Shown piece after piece: positions 6,373 to 12,333 of a stretch of 12,703 bases of DNA. The notes under the pieces are model-generated. The model was not told the origin of the DNA and did no database searches. It saw only the letters and a list, made by a program, of their open reading frames with translations. Position 1 is the first letter of the stretch, and each line of letters opens with the position of its first letter. The DNA comes from an uncultured Gemmatimonadota bacterium (lineage in GTDB: Bacteria > Gemmatimonadota > Gemmatimonadetes > Gemmatimonadales > GWC2-71-9), in the NCBI GenBank assembly GCA_946887295.1, contig CAMPKP010000103.1, positions 1 through 12,703 on the forward strand, in the 5' to 3' direction. The position numbers and the translations under genes were made by a program.

Positions 6373-7763
6373 CTCGCCGAGAGGGCGTACTCGCGGAGCC
6401 CGACCGCCACTTCTTCGACAGCCGGTGAGCCATCGTAGGTCTCCGGCGTGGCGAGATCGGGCTCGCGTGCCCTGGTGGCCTCGGCGGCATCCAGCGTATC
6501 GAGGGCCTTCAGCTCGCCCTCGAGCTTGAAATACCAGACGTTGAGACGATGCGCCTCGGCCAGGTGAAGTCCTGCGTCGAGGAAGTCGCGCGCGCGCTTA
6601 TGCAGGCCGAACCGCCGCATGCCGACGCCGGCCTTGAAGTGGAAGTCGGCCGCCATGCTCGGGGGCATGCGATCGCGCGAGGCCTCGGCCTCCGCCCGGC
6701 GCCGCTCGAACGCCATCCTGTTGCCCACCGCCGACTCCAGATCCATGAGCTCCAGCACCGCGTTCGACCGCACCATGAAGCTGGTGTTGGAATCCGCCAC
6801 GATCTCGAAGGCCAGCCGGGCGCTGTCATAGGCACGCAGCCGCAGCAGACCTACGCCGAGGTCGCCCAGGACCCGCATGCGGTTGAGGCTGTCCTCGGTG
6901 AGGCGGAACGCGCGATACTTCGCCTGGACGGACTCCTCCAGACGCCCCTGCAGCACCAGCACGGCGCCCAGGTCGGACCAGGCCATCGCCTCGACCTCAG
7001 GCAGATCCATGGCCGCGGCCCGCTTCGCGACTTCCTCGGCCATGGCGTGGGACAGCGGCAGATTGCCCTGGCCGCGCAGTACCGCGGACCGGCCCAGCCG
7101 GGAGCGGAGAGCCGTCACCAGGTCGCTCGTGGAGACGGCCGCGTCCTCGGCCCGCGAGTAGCAGGTATTGGCCGCGGACCAGCGCGCCAGGAGGCGGTTC
7201 AGCCTGCCCGCGAAGAGCGCGATGGCGGCGAACTCGGCAGCCGGCACCGACCGGCCATGGGCCCGGCTGGCCAGCCCGAGCACGTCGAGCGCTTCATCGA
7301 GGCGGGCTTCATGCTCGAGGAAGTAGGCGTACGCCGTGAGACAGAGCCGCAGCGCGGGCGTCGGAGCCGGATTGCCGGGAACCGCGTCGGCGATACCGCG
7401 AAGGTGCGCCGCTTCGGGGGCTTCCGACGGCAGATCACCAAGATGCCGGCGGACCGCCGCAACCTGCCACGAGAACCCCTCCTGCGCCTCCACGCCCTCC
7501 AGACCGGAGAGCAGCCGGTCCACCAGCCGCGCGACGACATACGCGCCCAGCGCCAGCCTGGCCGGATGCTCACGGCCGTGCTCGCGTTCGACCCGGGCCC
7601 GCTCCAGGAAGGGAGCGTGCGCCAGGACATCCGCCGACGACCCGAACTCGTCGAAGAGCTGCTGGGGCGTGAACAGAGAGAGAATCCTTCCGCCGTTATG
7701 GGTTCGGAACAACGCTAGTATCGCCGCCGGGACGCCGAAGGGCAAGGGCACCGGAAAATGCAC
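6369..7763 (-). CDS. Tetratricopeptide-repeat (TPR-like) helical protein
   Basis: The maximal frame gives 464 residues. After an N-terminal helical part (TPQQLFDEFGSSADVLAHAPFLERARV) the protein is almost entirely paired amphipathic helices with TPR-like spacing, for example ALDVLGLASRAHGRS, AMAWSDLGAVLVLQGRLEESVQAKYRAF, LGDLGVGLLRLRAYDSARLAF and ADFHFKAGVGMRRFGLHKRARDFLDAGLHLAEA. No enzymatic or DNA-binding domain is visible, so a protein-protein scaffold role is inferred. The GTG at 7763 has no Shine-Dalgarno, and a promoter-like pair (7717-7745) lies inside the nominal N-terminus. A GGAAGG at 7686-7691 sits 9 nt before an in-frame CTG at 7676 (435 residues), a better but unusual start; TTG at 7712 is another option. 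Its stop overlaps the small lipoprotein stop by 4 bp. Confidence 0.82.
   Translation of the reverse strand: MHFPVPLPFGVPAAILALFRTHNGGRILSLFTPQQLFDEFGSSADVLAHAPFLERARVEREHGREHPARLALGAYVVARLVDRLLSGLEGVEAQEGFSWQVAAVRRHLGDLPSEAPEAAHLRGIADAVPGNPAPTPALRLCLTAYAYFLEHEARLDEALDVLGLASRAHGRSVPAAEFAAIALFAGRLNRLLARWSAANTCYSRAEDAAVSTSDLVTALRSRLGRSAVLRGQGNLPLSHAMAEEVAKRAAAMDLPEVEAMAWSDLGAVLVLQGRLEESVQAKYRAFRLTEDSLNRMRVLGDLGVGLLRLRAYDSARLAFEIVADSNTSFMVRSNAVLELMDLESAVGNRMAFERRRAEAEASRDRMPPSMAADFHFKAGVGMRRFGLHKRARDFLDAGLHLAEAHRLNVWYFKLEGELKALDTLDAAEATRAREPDLATPETYDGSPAVEEVAVGLREYALSAS
7717..7745 (-). promoter_or_regulatory. Sigma70-like promoter for the TPR gene
   Basis: On the minus strand TTGCCC (7745-7740) is followed after exactly 17 bp by GATACT (7722-7717), each 4 of 6 matches to the -35 and -10 consensus. 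Transcription would begin near 7710, downstream of the GTG at 7763, supporting a shorter TPR protein. The match is moderate and rests on sequence alone. Confidence 0.4.
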
Positions 7764-7817
7764 CGGCTTGCAGCCCAGTGGTCCTGGATTGGTCGGTTGT
7801 ACTGCTAATCTGGGGCC

Positions 7818-8249
7818 ATGAAATCCGGATTCACCCTTGTCGAAACCGCGCTAACACTGGCAGTAGCCGCACTGCTGCTGGCAATTGCGCTCCCTCGGCT
7901 CACTGCCTTGAAACAAGGGGTCAGCGTCGAAACCGCGGCCCAAAATATCGCCTCCGCCCATCGGCGCGCCCGGACCGCTGCAATTGTTGCAGGCCGCCCG
8001 GCCATTCTTTCCGTGGCGGAAGGGGGGCTTCGCATCACTTTCGTTGGCGCGGGTCAGCCACACTGGTCCTCCCCTGGCCCGTCCCAGGAGGGTGTCACCC
8101 TTGCAGAATCCCCTCGCGACCTCACCTTCTCCCCCCTCGGCATCACCACCGGCTTGTCCAACGCCAGCTTCCACTTGAGCCTCGGCTCGGCTTTCCGCAC
8201 GGTCGTGGTGTCGCGCCTCGGTCGCATCAGAATCCTGCGGTCCCCATGA
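7818..8249 (+). CDS. GspH/FimT-family pseudopilin (type II secretion / type IV pilus minor pilin)
   Basis: The protein has 143 residues. It carries a textbook class III prepilin leader: short basic MKSG, cleavage after Gly4, then FTLVE with Glu9 at +5 of the mature protein, and a hydrophobic helix to about residue 29. The segment AAQNIASAHRRARTAAIVAGRPAILSV is the GspH/FimT signature after the N-terminal helix; the rest is the globular beta part. After cleavage and N-methylation by a prepilin peptidase it would join the tip of a pilus or pseudopilus. It is alone: no other pilin, secretion ATPase or peptidase gene is nearby, so its apparatus must be encoded elsewhere. No proper Shine-Dalgarno is seen (GGGG only 2 nt before the ATG). 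Confidence 0.88.
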   Translation: MKSGFTLVETALTLAVAALLLAIALPRLTALKQGVSVETAAQNIASAHRRARTAAIVAGRPAILSVAEGGLRITFVGAGQPHWSSPGPSQEGVTLAESPRDLTFSPLGITTGLSNASFHLSLGSAFRTVVVSRLGRIRILRSP

Positions 8250-8282
8250 GCCGGGCCGTCACCCGCATCCCGCGCCGGCGCC

Positions 8283-8870
8283 TCACCGCTCTGCGAATGT
8301 CAGATCCACGTGCACTTCGATGTGCTCGTCCATCCGCAGGACTCCGAGCGCCTTGCTGAGTCCGCCGATCTCGTACTCCTTGAGGTTCACCGGGAAATCG
8401 GTCCGCATTCGGAGCGAATTGCCCTCCCTCCAGACCTTGCCGCGGAGCGTCACGTCCCGGGTCACCCCGTGAAGCGTCAGCTTCCCCTGCAGGTCCACCG
8501 CCGCGGTGTCGGCCGGCTTCGGACGGGGCGTCACTCCGGTCAGCTCGAATCGCATGGTGGGGTACTTACCCGACTCCATGGACTTGTTGAGATCCTTGTC
8601 GCGCTTCCCGTTGCCGGTGTCGAGCGTCTTGACCGGCGACTCCACCCACCCGCGCACGGCCGCCAGACCCTTGCCACCGCTCATCTCGCCGGACACCGTG
8701 GTCGTCGTGCCGGTGAAATCGCCGACGGTAGCATGGCCGTCGAAGCTCAGGGTGCCCGAGGCCACTCGCATCGGGGGAATCGCCCCGTCCAGCTGCGCCG
8801 CGAAGCCGCGCGCGGGCGCCGCGCTCGCCAGGGCGGCGCAGAGCAGGGTACGGCTCAAACTGGCAGGCAT
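8283..8870 (-). CDS. Secreted YceI family protein
   Basis: The ATG at 8870 follows a strong GGAGG (8877-8881) with a 6-nt spacer, giving 195 residues; the longer open frame upstream is overlapped by the Fis-type gene. Residues 1-25 are a Sec signal peptide (LLCAALASAAPARGFAAQ). The mature part is a YceI lipocalin-like beta-barrel: SGTLSFDGHATVGDFTGTT, the conserved WVESPVKTLDTGNGKRDKDL with Lys/Asp-rich turn, SGKYPTMRFEL, and LTLHGVTRDVTLRGKV. YceI proteins bind long isoprenoid or amphipathic molecules in the periplasm or outside the cell; the ligand here is unknown. It lies 25 bp downstream of the half-receiver/Fis regulator, which may control it, and ends 33 bp from the convergent pseudopilin gene. 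Confidence 0.93.
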   Translation of the reverse strand: MPASLSRTLLCAALASAAPARGFAAQLDGAIPPMRVASGTLSFDGHATVGDFTGTTTTVSGEMSGGKGLAAVRGWVESPVKTLDTGNGKRDKDLNKSMESGKYPTMRFELTGVTPRPKPADTAAVDLQGKLTLHGVTRDVTLRGKVWREGNSLRMRTDFPVNLKEYEIGGLSKALGVLRMDEHIEVHVDLTFAER

Positions 8871-8895
8871 AGAAAACCTCCGGGATCGGCCCGGC

Positions 8896-9273
8896 TCAGC
8901 TCCCGTCCAGACCGTACTTCCGAACCTTGTGCAGCAGCGTCGAGCGCGAGATGCCGAGCAGATGCGCCGCGCGCCGGCGATTGCCGCCGGTATGGCGAAG
9001 GGTGAGCGCGATGTGTCGCCGCTCCGCCGCCGCCAGAGAATCCGGCTCCACGCCGCCCGAGGGCGCCAGTGCCTCCCGCAGCCGCCCGAGATCGAGCTCG
9101 GGCCAGCCGAGGTCCACCACGAGCGCGTCGAACCCGGGCGCCCCGATGGCATCCGCCGCGGCGGGCCCGTCAGGGGCGGCCGCAGCATGGTTCCCGGCGC
9201 CCCGCAACGCAGCTAAGAGCGCGTCGCGGGGCTCCGGAGCTCGCGCCAGGATAACCAGGTGCAGCGGCGGCAT
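8896..9273 (-). CDS. Short regulator: half receiver-like domain plus Fis-type HTH
   Basis: The protein has 125 residues. Residues ~1-69 resemble only the first half of a receiver (LHLVILARAPEPRDALLAAL, then FDALVVDLGWPEL with Asp54 in the acceptor position). The DD pair, switch Thr and Lys are missing because the fold stops after about the third strand. Residues ~80-121 are a clear Fis/HTH_8 motif (ERRHIALTLRHTGGNRRRAAHLLGISRSTLLHKVRKYGL), as at the end of NtrC-type activators, but the AAA+ domain is absent. It cannot remodel sigma54 polymerase and should act as a simple DNA-binding protein. No Shine-Dalgarno is apparent before the ATG at 9273. The gene precedes yceI by 25 bp and is only 17 bp from the divergent YhaM-like gene. 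Confidence 0.8.
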   Translation of the reverse strand: MPPLHLVILARAPEPRDALLAALRGAGNHAAAAPDGPAAADAIGAPGFDALVVDLGWPELDLGRLREALAPSGGVEPDSLAAAERRHIALTLRHTGGNRRRAAHLLGISRSTLLHKVRKYGLDGS

Positions 9274-9290
9274 GCGGAAAAGGTAATCCG

Positions 9291-10322
9291 TTGACCGACC
9301 TCGAGCGCCTCGGCCCGGGATCGCCGGTGCAGGACTCCCTGCTCGTCCTGGAGGTGGACCACCGATCCTATGGCGAAGGGAAGGACTGCGTGGTGCTCAC
9401 GCTGGGCAACGCCTCCGGCCGCATCCCGTCCGGCCCCTTCTGGAGCCAGAGGCGGGCGGCCGTAGCAGGCCTGACACGGGGCGATCCCGTCGAGGTCACC
9501 GGCGAGATCCGCCTCTACCGCGGGCGCCGCCAGCTCGAGGTGCGCGAGATCCGGCAGCTCTCACGCGGCGAAGTCGACTGGCGGCGGCTTCTCCCCGCGG
9601 TGGCAGACGTCGCCCCCTACTGGCATCTGGTGGACGAGTGGCGCAGCCGGATCCGCGCACCCCGTCTCCGCGGCGTTATCGGTCTCTTTTACGATGATCC
9701 CGAGTTCCGCCGCAACTACGGCTCCTGTCCGGCCAGCCCGTCCGGACACCATGCCGAGCTCGGCGGGCTGCTGCGGCACACCTGCGAGGTCGGCTCGATC
9801 GGCCGCGGCATCGCGGATCTCTGCGGCGCCGACCGCGACCTGGTCACCGCCGGCGCCCTCCTGCACGACATCGGCAAGCTGGAGGCCTACACCTGGGAGG
9901 CGGGCTTCGCCGTCACGGAGGCGGGCGCCCTCCTTGGTCACGTCGCCCTCGGCATGCTCATGCTGGTGCGGCGCACGGCAGGCACGGTGGTCCTGACCGA
10001 GCTCGAGCTCCGAATCCTGCTGCACCTCATCGCCTCGCATCACGGCAAGCTGGAGTTCGGCGCCGCGGTCCCGCCCATGACCCTGGAGGCCGAGGTGCTG
10101 CACTGCGCGGACAACGCCAGCGCGAAGACGGCCAGCCTTGCGGACGCGGTGAGCGATGCCGACAATTTTCAGGCAGACGAGCTGGTCAGCGCCCGCACGA
10201 TCTGGCAGCTGGACCGACGCAGGGTCTACCGCGGGCGGAGCGATTGGGGCTTGGAATCGAGCGACCCGCGGAACGGAAGAGACAGCTCCCAAAATGAAGA
10301 ACGGCCGCCTAGTCGTGGCTAG
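9291..10322 (+). CDS. YhaM-like 3'-5' exoribonuclease: OB-fold plus HD domain
   Basis: The protein has 343 residues from a TTG at 9291; GGAAAAGG upstream (spacer 7) supports it. Residues ~13-92 form a nucleic-acid-binding OB fold (VLTLGNASGRIPSGPFWSQ; GDPVEVTGEIRLYRGRRQLEVREI). Residues ~155-300 form an HD phosphohydrolase domain with metal ligands His163 (LLRHTCEV), His192-Asp193 (LLHDIGKLEAY), His217, His250/251 (ASHHGKLEFG) and Asp274 (CADNASAKT). This arrangement is that of YhaM/CBF1, a metal-dependent 3'-5' exonuclease acting on RNA and single-stranded DNA in the cytoplasm. Length is slightly above the usual ~315 because of a charged tail (from ~322). The gene ends inside a 12-bp hairpin (10301-10330). 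Confidence 0.92.
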   Translation: MTDLERLGPGSPVQDSLLVLEVDHRSYGEGKDCVVLTLGNASGRIPSGPFWSQRRAAVAGLTRGDPVEVTGEIRLYRGRRQLEVREIRQLSRGEVDWRRLLPAVADVAPYWHLVDEWRSRIRAPRLRGVIGLFYDDPEFRRNYGSCPASPSGHHAELGGLLRHTCEVGSIGRGIADLCGADRDLVTAGALLHDIGKLEAYTWEAGFAVTEAGALLGHVALGMLMLVRRTAGTVVLTELELRILLHLIASHHGKLEFGAAVPPMTLEAEVLHCADNASAKTASLADAVSDADNFQADELVSARTIWQLDRRRVYRGRSDWGLESSDPRNGRDSSQNEERPPSRG

Positions 10323-10330
10323 ACGGCCGT
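10301..10330. terminator. Hairpin at the 3' end of the YhaM-like gene, possible bidirectional terminator
   Basis: ACGGCCGCCTAG (10301-10312) pairs with CTAGACGGCCGT (10319-10330) around a 6-nt loop, 12 bp with one mismatch. Read on the plus strand there is no U-tract. Read on the minus strand the hairpin is followed by TTCTTCATTTT, so it is better suited to stop leftward transcripts coming from the 10323-10889 region. It contains the TAG stop of the YhaM-like gene. Confidence 0.45.
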
Positions 10331-10889
10331 CCTACGATTGGACTAACCAAGGGCGGGACATCGCTGCCGCCGTTCTTCTCCCACCTGCCACCGGTTGGCT
10401 GATTCGCCGCTCGGGAGGGCGAGGTGAAGCCTTGGCATCCATCCCCAGGCCGGATGGCCATCCAACCTGGTTCATCCATTCGAGCGCTGCGAGTCGGATC
10501 GGGTCGCGGACCGACCTTTCGCACTGCACCCCGAGGCGCAAGATCGGGGTGGATGAAGCACGCGACTGGCTTCACCTGTCCAAGCCGGGGTGATCACCAG
10601 GATCAGCGAGTGCCTGAGCCCTTGGTTGCGTCGGCGCTCTCCCCTGATATCCCGCCTGAACCCGCCTGCTGGCCGCCGCTGTGACTCGGGGTCTCAGCAC
10701 GTGTCCGTGCAAGCGCGTGGAGCCTAAGATAGGGCCCGCGTGCAGCCGCGCAAGTGCCTGATTTTATTCGGGTTACAACACTGGAGTGGACTGATTTTGT
10801 GGATTTCTAACCCGCTCCGGCCCATCGCCCTACCGTCTCCGTCCACAGTTTTGTGGAGATGTGTATCAACACATTCAGGTGGGAAAGTC
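10323..10889. other. 567-bp intergenic region without a convincing gene, rich in inverted repeats
   Basis: Open frames here have atypical amino-acid composition, no recognisable domain and no Shine-Dalgarno. Instead there are many hairpins: the 10-bp long-range stem at 10422/10568, GCACG-tgtc-CGTGC at 10697-10710, CGGGTTA/TAACCCG at 10769/10808 and TCCACA-gttt-TGTGGA at 10842-10857. The right end (about 10755-10870) is visibly richer in A+T than the surroundings. A weak minus-strand promoter-like pair, TTGCGC (10753-10748) and TATCTT (10731-10726) with a 16-bp spacer, could drive a leftward RNA of about 420 nt ending at the hairpin at 10301. Confidence 0.5.
10422..10577. ncRNA. Candidate structured RNA element closed by a 10-bp stem (strand undecided)
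   Basis: AGGTGAAGCC (10422-10431) pairs perfectly with GGCTTCACCT (10568-10577), enclosing three local hairpins. The first is CCAGG/CCTGG (10445/10466) with an inner GGAT-ggcc-ATCC. The second is TGCGA plus GTCGG pairing with CCGAC and TCGCA (10488-10523). The third is a perfect 8-bp CACCCCGA/TCGGGGTG (10527/10544) with a 9-nt loop. The layout is a four-way multibranch. I recognise no known RNA class: conserved sequences of RNase P RNA, tmRNA and SRP RNA are absent. In a GC-rich genome some pairing is expected by chance, so this remains a hypothesis. Confidence 0.28.
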
Positions 10890-11501
10890 TCAGGACTCGA
10901 GTCCGACCTCGATGTAGCGGTAGCTGATCTCCTGATCGCTCGAGGAGAAGAGGCAGCCGGCGGAGCTCGCCGCGAACCATCCGGCGACCAACGGGCGCGG
11001 TCCATCGAGCTCCTGGATGATCGGTCCCAGCCACCGCCGGAGGTGGCGCAGCTCGGGTGCCCGCCGGCCCAGCAGCGCGAGCAGCGCGCCCACGCCTGAC
11101 GTGGCGCGAAGGAAGTGGGCGAGGGCGTGAGCGCGCTGGCTGAACTCGACCGCCTTCACCCCCGGCTCGTCGAAGAGGATGGCGCCCTCGAAGACGTCCA
11201 TGGGCGGAGCGTCGAGCCGGGGTCCGAGATACACGAACTGGCGGCCGTCGCGCCCCTTGCGCTCGACTACCGCGGCCGCGGTCTCGCTGGTCAGGCGAGC
11301 GGCGTGAAGCAGATCGTCGTCCGGAAGGATCCCTACCGCGCCGGTCCACTCCAGAGCGGCGAGCGCGGTCTCCACCGGGCAGCCCAGCACGTCGTCGAAC
11401 GCCAGGAGGCGAGGCGCCTCCCCTGCCCGCAGCACGAAGTGCGAGAGCCCTTCGGCCCGGTCGGCGAAGGTGCGAACCACCAACGTCTGGGGTGAAGTCA
11501 T
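10890..11501 (-). CDS. Protein of unknown function (203 aa)
   Basis: I do not recognise this protein. The ATG at 11501 gives 203 residues; an ATG at 11516 would add MYIQH. Neither has a Shine-Dalgarno. A TATATT box (11513-11508) just upstream would place the transcript start at or near the 11501 ATG, suggesting a leaderless mRNA. There is no signal peptide or membrane segment. Visible pieces are a beta-rich start (TLVVRTFADRAEGLSHFVLRAGEAPRLLAFDD), an acidic stretch DDDL at 61-64, a long helical part (AHALAHFLRATSGVGALLALLGRRAPELRHLRRWLG, 125-159) and a C-terminus with FSSSDQEISYRYIEVG. The frame has normal codon character, is unbroken and is divergent from the DNA-repair methyltransferase gene, whose regulation it may share. 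Confidence 0.65.
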   Translation of the reverse strand: MTSPQTLVVRTFADRAEGLSHFVLRAGEAPRLLAFDDVLGCPVETALAALEWTGAVGILPDDDLLHAARLTSETAAAVVERKGRDGRQFVYLGPRLDAPPMDVFEGAILFDEPGVKAVEFSQRAHALAHFLRATSGVGALLALLGRRAPELRHLRRWLGPIIQELDGPRPLVAGWFAASSAGCLFSSSDQEISYRYIEVGLES

Positions 11502-11506
11502 GTGTT

Positions 11507-11562
11507 GAATATACATGGAGGGCCACGGCACGCCCCCGCGGCTCCGTTGTCCGGGTATATTC
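11507..11562. promoter_or_regulatory. Symmetric divergent promoter region with mirrored TATATT boxes
   Basis: GAATATAC (11507-11514) and GTATATTC (11555-11562) form a perfect 8-bp inverted repeat 40 bp apart in an otherwise GC-rich intergenic stretch. Each contains a TATATT in the correct orientation to be the -10 element of its own gene: leftward for the unknown protein, rightward for the methyltransferase (transcript start near 11568, leader about 20 nt). No clear -35 hexamer is present for either, so an activator or alternative sigma factor may be needed. A shared regulator binding both palindromic halves is also possible. Confidence 0.45.
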
Positions 11563-11588
11563 TGAGACACACGCGCCCCGGGAATCCC

Positions 11589-12110
11589 ATGCAGGTCGAG
11601 TGGACGTCCTACAACTCGCCGATCGGCACGCTGACGGTGGTGGAATGCGAGGCCGGGCCGCTGGCCGTCGAGTTCCCTCACCGTGCCATGACGATCAAGT
11701 GGGCGGTGCGGCTGCGGGCCGCGGTGCCCGAGCTGCACATCGCTCAGGGCACCTGCCGCATCGCGACAGCGTGGCTCGACGAATACTTCGCCGGATCCTC
11801 CCGCCCCTTCCCTTATCCCGATTACCTGAAACGTTGGTTCGATCTCTCTCCCGCCCAGGTCGCGGTGTTCAAGACGCTGCGGAAGATTCCCCTGGGCGAA
11901 ACCCGCTCCTACGACGATATCGCGCGCGCAACCAGTCTGCACCCGCGGCAGATCGGCTGGCTCGTCTCGGCCAACCACCTCGCGATCCTCATCCCCTGCC
12001 ACCGGGTCGTGGGCAAAGACGGCGCGCTGGTCGGGTACGGCGGCGGGCTGGCCAAGAAGCGCTGGCTTCTCGATCACGAGCTCAGGGCCGCCGGGGTGGT
12101 GTTGCGGTGA
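11589..12110 (+). CDS. ogt: Methylated-DNA--[protein]-cysteine S-methyltransferase (O6-methylguanine repair)
   Basis: The protein has 173 residues. It transfers the alkyl group from O6-alkylguanine in DNA to its own cysteine in a single suicidal turnover. Residues 1-80 are the N-terminal domain (SPIGTLTVVE) and ~85-173 the catalytic domain. The acceptor is Cys137 in PCHRV; Asn129 (hinge), His138 and Glu164 complete the catalytic network at the spacing known from human AGT, and Arg120 is the arginine finger. Tyr108 corresponds to the nucleotide-flipping tyrosine, with two residues fewer between it and the cysteine. The usual Asn-Pro before the active site is Asn-His here. The ATG at 11589 has only a weak GGGA; frame upstream is open but lies before the TATATT box. 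Ogt versus the C-terminal half of Ada cannot be confused, as there is no Ada N-domain. Confidence 0.93.
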   Translation: MQVEWTSYNSPIGTLTVVECEAGPLAVEFPHRAMTIKWAVRLRAAVPELHIAQGTCRIATAWLDEYFAGSSRPFPYPDYLKRWFDLSPAQVAVFKTLRKIPLGETRSYDDIARATSLHPRQIGWLVSANHLAILIPCHRVVGKDGALVGYGGGLAKKRWLLDHELRAAGVVLR

Positions 12111-12183
12111 GCTTATGCGGTGCTAAGACGGTGCTAATACAAGGATTTGCCTCATCGGACCGGGCCGGGCTCCGAAGCCTGGC

Positions 12184-12219
12184 GACATCGCCGCACCGCC
12201 CTGACATCGCCGCCCCGCC
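12184..12219. repeat. Tandem 19-bp-period repeat before the cold-shock gene promoter region
   Basis: GACATCGCCGCACCGCC (12184-12200) recurs as GACATCGCCGCCCCGCC (12203-12219), 16 of 17 bases identical. The pair ends 3 bp before the TTGACA at 12223. It may be a regulator site or a simple local duplication. Confidence 0.5.
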
Positions 12220-12222
12220 GTA

Positions 12223-12261
12223 TTGACAATTTGCAATCCGTGCATGACCTTAGGCCATGCA
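12223..12261 (+). promoter_or_regulatory. Candidate promoter/operator of the cold-shock gene
   Basis: A perfect -35 hexamer TTGACA is at 12223-12228, but I see no good -10 at 15-19 bp. Downstream lies a perfect inverted repeat TGCATG (12241-12246) / CATGCA (12256-12261), with CC/GG pairing inside, which could be an operator or the first leader hairpin. The -35 assignment therefore has modest support. Confidence 0.35.
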
Positions 12262-12298
12262 TAGCGCGGTCTCACCTTTGCATTCTTGATCATCCCTT

Positions 12299-12333
12299 GC
12301 CGGTCGGACATTCCAAGTCCGAGCGGCTTTTTT
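12299..12333 (+). terminator. Intrinsic terminator or attenuator in the cold-shock leader
   Basis: GCCG-g-TCGGAC (12299-12309) pairs with GTCCGA-g-CGGC (12317-12327), 10 base pairs interrupted by one G-G mismatch around loop ATTCCAA, followed directly by six T (12328-12333). This is a classic Rho-independent terminator. It lies 189 bp after the methyltransferase stop and 80 bp before the cold-shock ATG, so it either ends the upstream transcript or attenuates cold-shock gene transcription. Confidence 0.72.

Noticed and set aside
8871..9188. N-terminal extension of the YceI frame to 301 residues
   Set aside because: The ATG at 8870 has an ideal GGAGG and starts a proper signal peptide; the extension is Arg/Trp-rich shadow sequence of the Fis-type gene.
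10424..10684. 86-residue frame in the gene-free block, and opposing 88-residue frame at 10309-10575
   Set aside because: No Shine-Dalgarno, no recognisable motif and composition typical of random GC-rich frames; the DNA is better explained by inverted repeats.
10323..10740. RNase P RNA, tmRNA or SRP RNA
   Set aside because: The size suits RNase P or tmRNA, but the conserved sequence blocks of these RNAs are absent on both strands.
10769..10814. Integron attC site from the CGGGTTA/TAACCCG arms
   Set aside because: The arms do not fit RYYYAAC and GTTRRRY in either orientation, and no integrase or gene cassette is present.
10795..10857. DnaA boxes or a replication origin
   Set aside because: TGTGGATTT and the TCCACA/TGTGGA copies match the TTATCCACA consensus only partly, and no dnaA, dnaN or similar gene is nearby.
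11502..11588. N-terminal extension of the methyltransferase to 202 residues
   Set aside because: It would start upstream of the TATATT box and overlap the divergent gene start; the conserved domain begins right after the ATG at 11589.
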